64,000 nt of DNA, from NCBI GenBank assembly GCA_033398695.1, contig CM065815.1, forward strand, positions 102,638,501 through 102,702,500, written 5' to 3'. Made by a program: the position numbers and the translations under genes. A model generated the notes under the pieces. The model was given only the letters and a program-made list of their open reading frames with translations, searched no databases and was not told the DNA's origin. This DNA is from Orobanche coerulescens. Lineage: Eukaryota > Streptophyta > Magnoliopsida > Lamiales > Orobanchaceae. Within the stretch, counting starts at the first letter, position 1. Each line of letters opens with the position of its first letter. Shown here in pieces: positions 9,810 to 18,230 of this stretch.

Positions 9810-10829
9810 TTAAAAAGGTAAATTGGTCGCCAGGACACGGGCCGTGTCGTTTGACACGGCCGCGGCGCGCATCTGGCCGGCAGGGACTCGACCGTGTCCG
9901 ACTGACACGGTCGCGGCGCGACAGGGACGTCCGACAGCGACTGGTCCGACAGTGACTCGGCGCGATAGGGACGTTTGGCAGGACTCGACACGGGCGCAGC
10001 GCGACAGGGACGTTCGGCAATGACTCGACCGTGCCAGGCGACACGGTCGCGGCGTGACAAGGACGTCGGCAATGACTGACCGACAAGCGGTGACTCTAAG
10101 CATTGACTCGACCGTGTCCCGGAGCACGGTCGGGCGTCTGACGATCAATTTCGGCATTTCAGGCGAGTAGGACTCGACCGTGTCTCTGGCACGGTCGGGT
10201 TCGACCGACAGATGACCTTGGCATTTCGGAAGAGTACAAGACGGCCGTGTCGACGACACGGCGGTTCGGCAGGTGCTCGGCCATTTCCGGCAGGTGCGAT
10301 ATTTTCCGGCAGGCGAGATATTTTCCGGCAGGTTGGATATTTTCCGACCGGTTGGACATTTTCCGGCAGGTTGGACATTCCTTTTACGTCTTATGTCCGT
10401 TTTCTCGCCTAAAAATGTAGTCGCACGTGCACGGCGTGTTGTAAGGCCTTTAACGTCGATTCTTGCTTCGGTTTCTTTATTCAGACTATTCAATTCCGTA
10501 TCATTCCCTCCCCGTTTAAAGGGAATTGTCCTCAATTCCGAAATCCCTCCGTCATCAAGATAATTAATTAACGCCTCTAAGTACTTGATCTCGAAAATGT
10601 CCGCAGTACGTACATGGCCCAAAATCTTGAGACGATAGGTAGTGGGGGCCCCTCGAGAATCACCAACAAAATAACTATCATTATTAATAAAATAATAATA
10701 ATTACTCCGCCAGGTAATACCGATATTATGAAATGAGTGGACATCTGAAATGGGACGCACAGTTAATTTCACATCGGGTTCATCCTCCGAGTGGAAACAC
10801 CGATAATTCCACATCGGTTTCACCATCAA
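9810..10829 (-). CDS. E2 integrase C-terminus with CR-like tail and long LTR extension
   Basis: From 10829 the frame gives TYRLKILGHVRTADIFEI then INYLDDGGISELRTIPFK. This aligns with the last part of CRM integrase ([36 protein letters not shown] in E3). It crosses the polypurine tract (FKRGGND) into the LTR and carries a tail with EARIDVKGL, RARATTFLGEK and the basic DIRRKR. The downstream ~200 residues are an open, Arg- and Pro-rich translation of GC-rich repeats and may have no function. The real start is uncertain, since no catalytic integrase precedes it. The E2 Gag frame ends 59 bp upstream. Confidence 0.65.
   Translation of the reverse strand: MMVKPMWNYRCFHSEDEPDVKLTVRPISDVHSFHNIGITWRSNYYYFINNDSYFVGDSRGAPTTYRLKILGHVRTADIFEIKYLEALINYLDDGGISELRTIPFKRGGNDTELNSLNKETEARIDVKGLTTRRARATTFLGEKTDIRRKRNVQPAGKCPTGRKISNLPENISPAGKYRTCRKWPSTCRTAVSSTRPSCTLPKCQGHLSVEPDRARDTVESYSPEMPKLIVRRPTVLRDTVESMLRVTACRSVIADVLVTPRPCRLARSSHCRTSLSRCARVESCQTSLSRRVTVGPVAVGRPCRAATVSVGHGRVPAGQMRAAAVSNDTARVLATNLPF
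9841..10262 (-). repeat. Hairpin array in E2 3' LTR (six stem-loops)
   Basis: Six short inverted repeats with related arms: 9841-9860 (GCCGTGTC/GACACGGC), 9891-9911, 10028-10047, 10111-10130, 10177-10195 (ACCGTG/CACGGT types) and 10244-10262 (GCCGTGTC/GACACGGC). Loops are 3-8 nt and unrelated. The block is much more GC-rich than its surroundings. Confidence 0.8.
10273..10386 (-). repeat. 20-bp tandem repeat in E2 3' LTR
   Basis: About five copies of a TTTTCCGGCAGGTTGGATAT-like unit. The E2 5' LTR has only about three. Confidence 0.85.
10504..10518 (-). promoter_or_regulatory. E2 polypurine tract
   Basis: On the minus strand AAACGGGGAGGGAA abuts the LTR start and is translated within FKRGGND. 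Confidence 0.8.
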
Positions 10830-10888
10830 GAATGGGAAACACAGGATTTATTACGGATTCCTCTTCAAAATCGGTTCCTCATCAAATG

Positions 10889-11752
10889 TCAAGGTCCGTC
10901 ATAATCTGACCAACTCTCCGTTCCAATATTGTTGGGCTCCTCCAATAATGGCCCATCACAAAATATTTTACTAACCTCAATTTGGTAATCATCCAAGACA
11001 ATAAGTCTATCACCAAAAACTGAGTCGATATGAAATTTAGGCCTAAAATTGTCGTTTTCTTCTAACCGATCAATTTTAGTACCAAGCTCAATTTTGTCTT
11101 CCACAACTTTAAAAGGTCCCATTTGTGTGAATAATTCCTTCGACCCATCAATTCCGTTTTGGTCAATTTGACCAACACAACTGATTGGTTCATGCTCATA
11201 ATAGCAAGTTCCAAGTTCGTCAATTATGGAAACATGGCTCAACTTACTTTCTTCGTTGTATTGCGGCATTAAAACCTCTGTCTCGTCTACTCCATCGAAA
11301 ACGGTGGTAGGGACATCATCTTCACCGAAAAATGGCTTTGCTGGAAATTCTTCGATGGGGATAAACCTTAGATCGAAGGTTGGTGGTGGGGAGGCGCCGA
11401 ACTTCTGCAATTTCCGGAGTGGTGCCGTTGGTGGATCGTGGCGGTGAGAATTTGTGGGGATGAATTTCCGAGTAAAGTGTTTTAAGAATTTGTTCCAGTC
11501 TCTTAGTTTGGGTTTACCTTGGTGTAAACGACTGGTTTTCAATTTCTGCCACCAGGTCGAGGCGCGACCACGAAGGCGTTTTGTCGCCAACGAGACTCGG
11601 CGGTCTACTGGAATTGAATTGTGGTTGAAAAACTCCTCACAAACGTGGAGCCAATCAACACCTGCTTCTGGATCGGAATGTTCCATGAACTCCGGTACGC
11701 TGTGTAATGCGTCGCGTAATATCGCCAAGAGACAAATATCGTTGAACTCCAT
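10889..11752 (-). CDS. E2 Gag-like protein, 287 aa
   Basis: The ATG at 11752 follows the primer-binding site by about 125 bp. The protein has a plant LTR-element Gag core: DWLHVCEEFFNHNSI, VDRRVSLATKRLRGRAS, TWWQKLK and FTRKFIPTN. This is the same architecture as retrotransposon Gag capsid domains ([20 protein letters not shown] in E3) but of distinct sequence. No CCHC knuckle is visible in the C-terminal half, which is acidic. Presumably it packages E2 RNA or co-assembles with Gag from full-length relatives (inference). An internal ATG at 11740 is possible. Confidence 0.75.
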   Translation of the reverse strand: MEFNDICLLAILRDALHSVPEFMEHSDPEAGVDWLHVCEEFFNHNSIPVDRRVSLATKRLRGRASTWWQKLKTSRLHQGKPKLRDWNKFLKHFTRKFIPTNSHRHDPPTAPLRKLQKFGASPPPTFDLRFIPIEEFPAKPFFGEDDVPTTVFDGVDETEVLMPQYNEESKLSHVSIIDELGTCYYEHEPISCVGQIDQNGIDGSKELFTQMGPFKVVEDKIELGTKIDRLEENDNFRPKFHIDSVFGDRLIVLDDYQIEVSKIFCDGPLLEEPNNIGTESWSDYDGP

Positions 11753-11877
11753 TTGGTTGAAAGATCAAGAACCTTAACTGAATTAAGAAATTCAGGTGTG
11801 GTTTCCGATGACAAGAATCGAGAGATATTTTCTTCGACAAAAAAAAAAATCTTTGAAGAAATCGCCCAAGGAGATGG

Positions 11878-11895
11878 CCCTGGGCTCTAATACCA
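11878..11895 (-). promoter_or_regulatory. E2 primer-binding site
   Basis: On the minus strand TGGTATTAGAGCCCAGGG follows the LTR after TAAG. It is close to the tRNA-iMet complement. Confidence 0.8.
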
Positions 11896-12118
11896 CTTAT
11901 GATACGAATTATCCCGGGAGATGTGGATACGTATCGTTCGGAGTATATGTAGGAATATCGTAGCGGAAGTCTTTTTATGAATATGGAGTTTTTCGGATGT
12001 ATTTTGTGGAAGTAATATCGAATATGACGAGGAAAATTCGAACAAATGAAAAATGGAAGTAATATCGGAAAAAGTGATAATATCGATCAAGAAGACTTGA
12101 ACGATCAAGAACAAGGGT

Positions 12119-12175
12119 TTATCGAATTAGACCTATAACTCGATAAGGTGATTTCTTCCCAAGACCTATTGAGAA
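12119..12175 (-). other. Twin UAGGUC-loop hairpins, E2 5' LTR
   Basis: Hairpin II at 12119-12146 and hairpin I at 12156-12175 on the minus strand, identical to the E2 3' LTR. Confidence 0.8.
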
Positions 12176-12539
12176 TCAATCGGATTAATACTCGAAAACG
12201 CGTCGAATAAAAATCAAGTTTCGGTAAAAATCATTTACCAAGGATAGAAACACAAAGTGTATTCTTTCACATTCAAATTCATCATACCCTCCATATTAAA
12301 AGGCTAATCAATCTACTTATAGGAGGTGAAACCTAACTCTAAGGAATCAAACAAAAAAAGAAAATAATTCAAAGATTTATAAAATCTTTGAATAATCAAA
12401 ACAAATCAAATAAAATACAAACAAGAAACATCAATCACAAAATATGGGAACACAATCCCTAAAATAAGTAAAGAAAGGAAAAGAGAAGACAAAACACACA
12501 AAAATCAGCAATTAAAAAAGGTAGGCTGGCTGCCGGACA

Positions 12540-12962
12540 CGGGCCGTGTCGTTTGACACGGCCGCGACGCGCATCTGGCCGGCAGGGACTCGACCGTGTC
12601 CGACTGACACGGTCGCGGCGCGCTGAGGACGTCCGGCAGCCGGTCGTCCGATGACTTCAGCGCGATAGGGCGTTTGGCCGACTCGACACGGGCGCGCGGC
12701 AGGAAGTTCGGCAATGACTCGGCCGTGCTGGCGACACGGTCGCGGCGTGACAAGGACGTCTGACAGCGGCTGACCGGCCAAGCGGTGACTCGGCATTGAC
12801 TCGACCGTGTCCTGGAGCACGGTCGGGCGTCTGGACAGTCATTTTCGGCATTTCTGGACGAGTAGGACTCGACCGTGTCTCTTGGCACGGTCGGGTTCGA
12901 CCGACAGTGACCTTGGCATTTCCGGACGAGTACAGCACGGGCCTTGTCGGACGACACGGCCG
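12540..12962 (-). repeat. Hairpin array in E2 5' LTR
   Basis: The six stem-loops of the 3' LTR are recognisable here too (for example GCCGTGTC-GTTT-GACACGGC at about 12543, and ACCGTGTC-CGACT-GACACGGT at about 12594). The last is imperfect. Confidence 0.7.
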
Positions 12963-12984
12963 GGTTCGGTCGGCAGTGCTCGGC

Positions 12985-13045
12985 CATTTCCGGCAGGTTG
13001 GATATTTTCCGGCCGGTTGGACATTTTCCGGCAGGTTGGACATTC
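12985..13045 (-). repeat. 20-bp tandem repeat in E2 5' LTR
   Basis: About three copies of the TTTTCCGGCAGGTTGGATAT-like unit, against five in the 3' LTR. Confidence 0.8.
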
Positions 13046-13351
13046 CTTTTACGTCTTATGTCCGTTTTCTCGCCTAAAAATGTAGTCGCACGTGCACGGC
13101 GCGCTGTAAGGCCTTTAACGTCGATTCTTGCTTCGGTTTCTTTATTCGGACTATTCAATTCCGTATCAGATATGCCGCGATACAACATGACAACAATTCT
13201 CGAAGAAACGCATATCCAACAAGGATCAGAAGATTTCCCAGAAGAGCAATGGTAACTCGATGATGAAAGGCCGACACGACCACAATGTCGTATTTCCATC
13301 AGACAACAGTCCACATCATGCTCAACGATGCATATAATATTAACACATAAA

Positions 13352-13544
13352 CCCCAAGGCAGCAGCCAAGGGTCACGGAAGCATCTCACAGGAATACCCC
13401 GGAACATAGGTGCCATATAGGTCTTATCCCCTAACACAGTTCATGCAATCACAAAATACCCCAAGGTCGCAACCAAGGGTCACGAAAGTATCCACACAGG
13501 AATACCCCGGAACATAAGTGCCATATAGGTCTTATCCCCTAACA
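13352..13544. repeat. Tandem duplication, period about 107 bp
   Basis: Two copies share CCAAGGGTCACG, GGAATACCCCGGAACATA and GCCATATAGGTCTTATCC, at 13352-13435 and 13459-13544. Confidence 0.85.
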
Positions 13545-14945
13545 CATCGGCCCAACAGATCACAGCTCAAAGGAAGAGCACATTACAAAACGTAACAAAC
13601 AATGGTGCACATTCACCGCATGAAATATCAACACACACATGCAACAATGCAACATGATGATTATCATAATCTAACAATATTAATTTACCTCAAGATGGAG
13701 ACGCTAACCTTTCCACGACCAACCGCCCTGAACGAATACACGGTTTATCCGAAAAATCTAAAATGAAGTACAGTCCATAGCTAATACCAAACCACCATCC
13801 CGAGTTCAACATCGACACGATAACTAACCTTGATATCCAACTTCTCATGCAATAGGCCAAATTATAATTCACGTTCCGATTTCCACTAGACATCCTTAAA
13901 ATCATATACATTATGATTCATCTCGGTCCTATCATAATATACGTACAATCATTCCGACAACTCATATTCCACGATACCATTGCTATATGAATCATAAATG
14001 AATGAAAACGAAATCATTTATTAACATTATGAACTGAGCAAGAATAACTTGCCTTGATACCGATACGATGAAGTTGTTACCAATCCCGTCGTCTTCATCT
14101 ACAAGCTCCGCAGCCCCGACCAAGACGATTCATGCATTCTCCAACCTCAACTGCATCGCAACGGTTAACATCAACGATCACTAAACGAAACCTAATGCAA
14201 TAATCAATTAACGATACGTTCAATAACAATCAACAACCGGTATAATCAACCAATAAAACTCAATGGTATCTCGATCATACGAAATCAAACCATATCAACT
14301 CTTACCAATACGAATACAAGCCGAATTTCAATAATCAATTGTTCTATCAACGTCTACAACATTCTTGGTTCCGACTCCAATCTTTAATTCGGATTAACAC
14401 AGCTTATTCTTGCAAATTCATAGGAATACAATTACCGGCTATCATCATGAATAATCATATACCAAAATTAACCATAATCCTTCCTATTTACGGACATATA
14501 TCATTCAAGAATTCTTCAAGAACATGAATTAGTCCATAATCATGTTTGAAGCCAACAAAACGACGTAATTCGATGTGTTCTAACATCTAATCATCATCTA
14601 ATCCATAATCCAAGGCATGTATCATTTTGTCCTTCAATATACGATTCGTATAATCTCAAAATCATAGCATCAATACCATAATCATCACTATACGGAGAAG
14701 AACATCAACACTAACATCAAAATATGAATTCAAGGAGTAGAGTTCATCAACATACCTTTTGAAGAAGAACCACAAGGATCAAACACTTCAAGAATCATTA
14801 ACATCTTCATATCCAAGCCTCAAATTCATGCTCTCAAGCTCCTAACCAAGTTAAAAGTGTCTAGAATACACTTAGAAGTGAAGAATGACGAGCTGGGGTG
14901 GGAGAAATGAGTTTCCTTTCGTGAACAAATGAATGGCCAGCTCTT

Positions 14946-14955
14946 ATTATATAAA
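14946..14955 (-). promoter_or_regulatory. Candidate TATA box of E0
   Basis: TTTATATAATA on the minus strand, directly downstream (in E0's sense) of the ACGT cluster. Confidence 0.45.
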
Positions 14956-14964
14956 CTGCGCATC

Positions 14965-15190
14965 TCGTTACGTACGTTAAGTCCCAACCTTAACGTACGT
15001 AAGGCCTTTAACGTACGCTATATGTCATGTATAGTGTACATAATCGTCATCCAGGGTTAACTGTACTATTTTGTACCTTGCGTTACGTACGTAATACCAT
15101 CACCATAGCGTACGTAATGTAGCAGTTGACTTGCTACAGTATCAACCCATATTACGTACCTAATATGCCATGCATAGCGTACGTAATGCC
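14965..15190 (-). promoter_or_regulatory. ACGTACGT cluster in E0 LTR
   Basis: Palindromic or near-palindromic sites occur at about 14972, 14995, 15009, 15081, 15106, 15152 and 15178 (TTACGTACGTTAA, TTAACGTACGTAA, AGCGTACGTAAT). Three more at 21418-21495 join the same cluster once E3 is removed. Confidence 0.5.
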
Positions 15191-15398
15191 GAGGCTGACT
15201 CGCCTGTCCACATCCTGCGCCGAAAGCAGCCGACACTGGGTCCCACCTGCCGACCTGATACGAATTACGTAAGTAATACGTATAGAATGCAACGGAAGAT
15301 TAACAAGTATCAAAGTAACACTTGAATTTTACTAAGGGTGGCCGAAATTTGATGGTGTTCGGCCGTGAGGTAGTGTGATGTACGGAGTTTGGTGTGTT

Positions 15399-15457
15399 TT
15401 ATCGAACTAGACCTATAACTCGATAAAAGGTAATCTCTTCCCAAGACCTTTTGAGAA
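15399..15457 (-). other. Twin hairpins, E3 3' LTR
   Basis: Hairpin II (15399-15426) pairs UUAUCGAGUUA with UAGUUCGAUAA around UAGGUC. Hairpin I (15438-15457) pairs UUCUCAA with UUGGGAA around AAGGUC. Confidence 0.8.
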
Positions 15458-15583
15458 TTGATCAAGTTAATATCTCGAGACGCGTCGAAACAATAACTAA
15501 AGTTTGTCGAACTCGTTCAACGTATATTTCAAAGGAAATACAAGGTTTATTATGATTCAAGATGTTTTACAAGTACAACGAGC

Positions 15584-15601
15584 ACTACTATATATAGTAG
15601 T
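15584..15601 (-). promoter_or_regulatory. Palindromic TATA box, E3 3' LTR
   Basis: ACTACTATATATAGTAGT is a perfect 18-bp palindrome centred on TATATA. Confidence 0.65.
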
Positions 15602-16041
15602 CTCCAACCGTAAGAAAATACAACAAAACGATAAATGAAACTTCCTAGCACTTTCCTTTCGTAGAAAATCTAAGGGTGAGATATCAAGTATCTTGGTTTA
15701 TTAGGTGAAAGAGACATGAAGCAATCTTGGTCTTGATGGTGACATGAAGTAGAACAAAATATCATTCTTCCCATGCATCAATTCGGCCGATCACACTTAG
15801 GAGGATTTGGTGTAGATTATGATATCCTCCTCCTTGGAATTACATGGGTGATAATGAAATGAGGGATAATGACATGAAGAAGAAAGTCTTCACTCCATCT
15901 ATAAGTTTCGGCCGTTTGTGTCATGGTGGGGAAGGAGGAAAATACTTCATTATTTTGTAAAGATATGAAGTCAAGATATGTCCCTTTCAAGCATGATATG
16001 GCCGATTTTTCATGCTTTCGGACCGATTCCGTTGTCGAATT

Positions 16042-17940
16042 CTACGTTACTCCGATTCCGATTAACAATGTAACTCCAATCCGTTTAACATTTTCTCCCA
16101 AGTATAACGATGCATGGCCATGCGAATTTGCATCATTGTGGATGTCGATTTTTATTGGAGTTTCTTCGACTGGAATATTAGATATCGTATCATTCCCTCC
16201 GTCTTTGAAAGGAATTGACCTCAATTCCGCAATGCCATCGTCGTCAAGATAAGGTGAGAGATCACCTACGTTGAATGTCGCGTGTACTCCGTATTCGCCC
16301 GGAAGTTCGACTTTGTATGCGTTGTCGTTCACCTTTTCCACAATTTTGTACGGACCCTCGGCTCTCGGCATCAATTTGTTCTTCCGTTTGCTTGGGAATC
16401 TTTCTTTTCTCAAATGTATCCAAACTAAGTCGCCAACATCAAATAATCTCGCTTTTTTATTTTTGTTCGACTTCCGTTTGTAAATTTCATTCACTTCTTT
16501 AATCCGTTCCCGTATCTTTTCATGTAACCTCATCATGGATTTGAGTTTTGCTTCGGCGTCCTTGTGAACCAATTCGTTGCTCGGCAAGGGAATCAAGTCC
16601 AATGGCAAGTGTGGATTTAATCCGTATACCACTTCAAAAGGTGAATGGGCCGTGGCATAACCGGGTGATCGGTTGTATGCGAATTCCGCATGAGCAAGTT
16701 TAACGTCCCAATCTTTCTGTGTTTTATTTACCAACCCCCGCAATAATGCTCCCAAGGTTCGATTAGTTACCTCGGTCTGCCCGTCGGTTTGCGGGTGATG
16801 TGAAGTACTGAACAGGAGTTTAGTACCTACTTTCCTCCATAAAGTATTCCAGAAGTAACTCAGAAATTTGGAATCTCGATCCGACACGATAGTTTTTGGA
16901 ACTCCGTGTAAACGAACTACTTCCCGGAAGTACAAGTCCGCCACATTGCTTGCGTCATCGGTTTTGTGGCACGCGATAAAGTGAGCCATTTTCGAAAAAC
17001 GGTCGACGACCACCATGATCGAGTCTTTGCCTCGTTGAGTACGAGGTAAAGCCACAATAAAATCCATCGAGACATCCTCCCATGGTCGTAACGGTATTGG
17101 CAACGGCATGTATGTACTCGACTTGAACGAACTTTTCATCATGTGACAAGTTACGCATTTGCTCACGATTGTGCTTACGTCACCATACATCTTCGGCCAA
17201 AAGAAATGTTCTTTTAGCACCTCTACAGTCTTGGTCGAGCCGAAATGACCGGCTAGTCCTCCTCCGTGCGCCTCCCGAACCAGCAATTCCCGAATTGTAT
17301 GTCTCGGCACACATAATTTATTTCCCTTGAAAAGAAAGCCATCCTGTAAAACAAATTCCTCGTACGGGGCCGTTTTACAACGGTTAAAAATTTCCCCGAA
17401 GTCCCAATCGTCGTTGTAATGATCTTTCAAAGTCTCGAACCCCAACAAACGAACATCTAGTATCGACAGTAAGGCATACCGTCTCGATAGTGCATCCGCC
17501 ACTACATTACTCTTCCCGTCTTTGTACTTGGATGAAAAGTGAAAAGATTGTAAAAATTCCACCCATTTTGCATGTCTCGGGCTTAGCTTACTCTGTCCGT
17601 TGATGTATTTCAACGACTCGTGATCCGAATGCAGCACGAAATGTTTCGAACGCAGATAATGACTCCAATGATCGAGTGCTCTTACGATAGCATAGAACTC
17701 CTTGTCGTAAGTACAATAATTCACTCGGGCGCCACTTAACTTCTCCGAAAAATAGGCGATGGGACGGCCTCTTTGAATAAGCACGGCCCCGATTCCAACT
17801 CCGCTAGCGTCGCATTCTACCTCAAACGGTTGTGAAAAATCGGGTAACGTCAAAATCGGTGCTTCACATAATTTTCCCTTTAAATTTTCAAAAGCCTTTT
17901 GGGCCGCCTCGTTCCATGCAAAGGTTCCCTTTTTCGACAC
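16042..17940 (-). CDS. E3 RNase H and integrase with LTR-encoded tail
   Basis: The open frame covers, in order: RNase H ([49 protein letters not shown]), the integrase HHCC finger ([22 protein letters not shown]), the core with the Asp-Asp-Glu triad ([26 protein letters not shown]), the C-terminal domain ([13 protein letters not shown]), [16 protein letters not shown], then across the polypurine tract into the 3' LTR. The tail has [19 protein letters not shown] and LLIGIGVT. A one-base deletion in a run near 17940 separates it from the RT frame. Its first residues ([11 protein letters not shown]) are a start artefact of that break. Confidence 0.9.
   Translation of the reverse strand: MSKKGTFAWNEAAQKAFENLKGKLCEAPILTLPDFSQPFEVECDASGVGIGAVLIQRGRPIAYFSEKLSGARVNYCTYDKEFYAIVRALDHWSHYLRSKHFVLHSDHESLKYINGQSKLSPRHAKWVEFLQSFHFSSKYKDGKSNVVADALSRRYALLSILDVRLLGFETLKDHYNDDWDFGEIFNRCKTAPYEEFVLQDGFLFKGNKLCVPRHTIRELLVREAHGGGLAGHFGSTKTVEVLKEHFFWPKMYGDVSTIVSKCVTCHMMKSSFKSSTYMPLPIPLRPWEDVSMDFIVALPRTQRGKDSIMVVVDRFSKMAHFIACHKTDDASNVADLYFREVVRLHGVPKTIVSDRDSKFLSYFWNTLWRKVGTKLLFSTSHHPQTDGQTEVTNRTLGALLRGLVNKTQKDWDVKLAHAEFAYNRSPGYATAHSPFEVVYGLNPHLPLDLIPLPSNELVHKDAEAKLKSMMRLHEKIRERIKEVNEIYKRKSNKNKKARLFDVGDLVWIHLRKERFPSKRKNKLMPRAEGPYKIVEKVNDNAYKVELPGEYGVHATFNVGDLSPYLDDDGIAELRSIPFKDGGNDTISNIPVEETPIKIDIHNDANSHGHASLYLGENVKRIGVTLLIGIGVT
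16193..16207 (-). promoter_or_regulatory. E3 polypurine tract
   Basis: On the minus strand AAAGACGGAGGGAA abuts the LTR and is translated as FKDGGND. Confidence 0.8.
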
Positions 17941-18230
17941 TCCGTGATCGGACTGGAGATAGTGCTAAAGTCCCGTATGAATCGTCGGTAAAAAGAAGCG
18001 AGGCCATGAAATGACCGTACCTCCGTGATTGTCTTTGGGGTCGGCCACGACTTGATTGCCGCGATCTTCTCTTGGTCGACCGAAACTCCGTCTTTCGAAA
18101 CAACATAGCCGAGAAAGACAAGACTCTCGACTAGGAAAGTACACTTCTCCCGTTTTCCATAAAGTTTTTGTTCCCTTAGCGTCTCAAATACGTACCGCAA
18201 ATGTTCGAGATGTTCCTCTACGGACCGATC
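17940..18230 (-). pseudogene. E3 RT C-terminal part (frameshifted)
   Basis: This frame encodes the RT connection: [17 protein letters not shown] sequence, [36 protein letters not shown] and [18 protein letters not shown]. It is separated from the RT catalytic frame by a 2-nt loss just after DDILI, and from RNase H by a one-base loss near 17940. By comparison with E6 the three frames were once one. Confidence 0.85.

Larger units (their letters stand above)
9198..10503 (-). repeat. E2 3' LTR
   Basis: It holds an AT-rich leader part with the twin hairpins, a GC-rich hairpin array (9841-10262), a 20-bp tandem repeat (10273-10386) and the coding tail of the integrase-end ORF. It is 37 bp longer than its partner, partly because of repeat copy number. 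Confidence 0.92.
9198..13168 (-). mobile_element. E2: non-autonomous CRM-like element, family C
   Basis: A 3971-bp element with LTRs at 9198-10503 (1306 bp) and 11900-13168 (1269 bp) and target duplication GATAT (9193-9197 and 13169-13173). The interior is only about 1.4 kb. It encodes a Gag-like protein and the far C-terminus of integrase running into the 3' LTR. No protease, RT, RNase H or integrase core is present, so it must depend on another element's enzymes. Primer-binding site and polypurine tract are intact. The LTR termini TGATAC and GTATCA match the full-length relatives. Confidence 0.9.
11900..13168 (-). repeat. E2 5' LTR
   Basis: 1269 bp. The AT-rich leader half is nearly identical to the 3' LTR. 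The GC-rich hairpin block (12540-12962) is visibly more diverged by small indels, and the 20-bp tandem repeat has about three copies (12985-13045). Confidence 0.92.
13169..15255 (-). repeat. E0 5' LTR, segment 3
   Basis: 2.1 kb of AT-rich LTR between E2 and E3. I see no gene. It contains a ~107-bp tandem duplication (13352-13544), a TATA-like site (14946-14955, minus strand) and the main part of an ACGT-rich cluster (14965-15190). Confidence 0.75.
15256..16192 (-). repeat. E3 3' LTR
   Basis: 937 bp. It includes the coding tail (16042-16192), a TATA palindrome (15584-15601) and twin hairpins (15399-15457). Confidence 0.93.

Noticed and set aside
9841..10400. Possible CRISPR-like array in the E2 LTR
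   Set aside because: Eukaryotic LTR; units are hairpin arms with irregular spacing, not identical repeats with unique spacers.
15923..16252. 109-aa plus-strand open frame in the E3 LTR (similar ones at 21115, 49135 and 60296)
   Set aside because: It is the reverse strand of the LTR-encoded integrase tail and recurs only because the LTR recurs.
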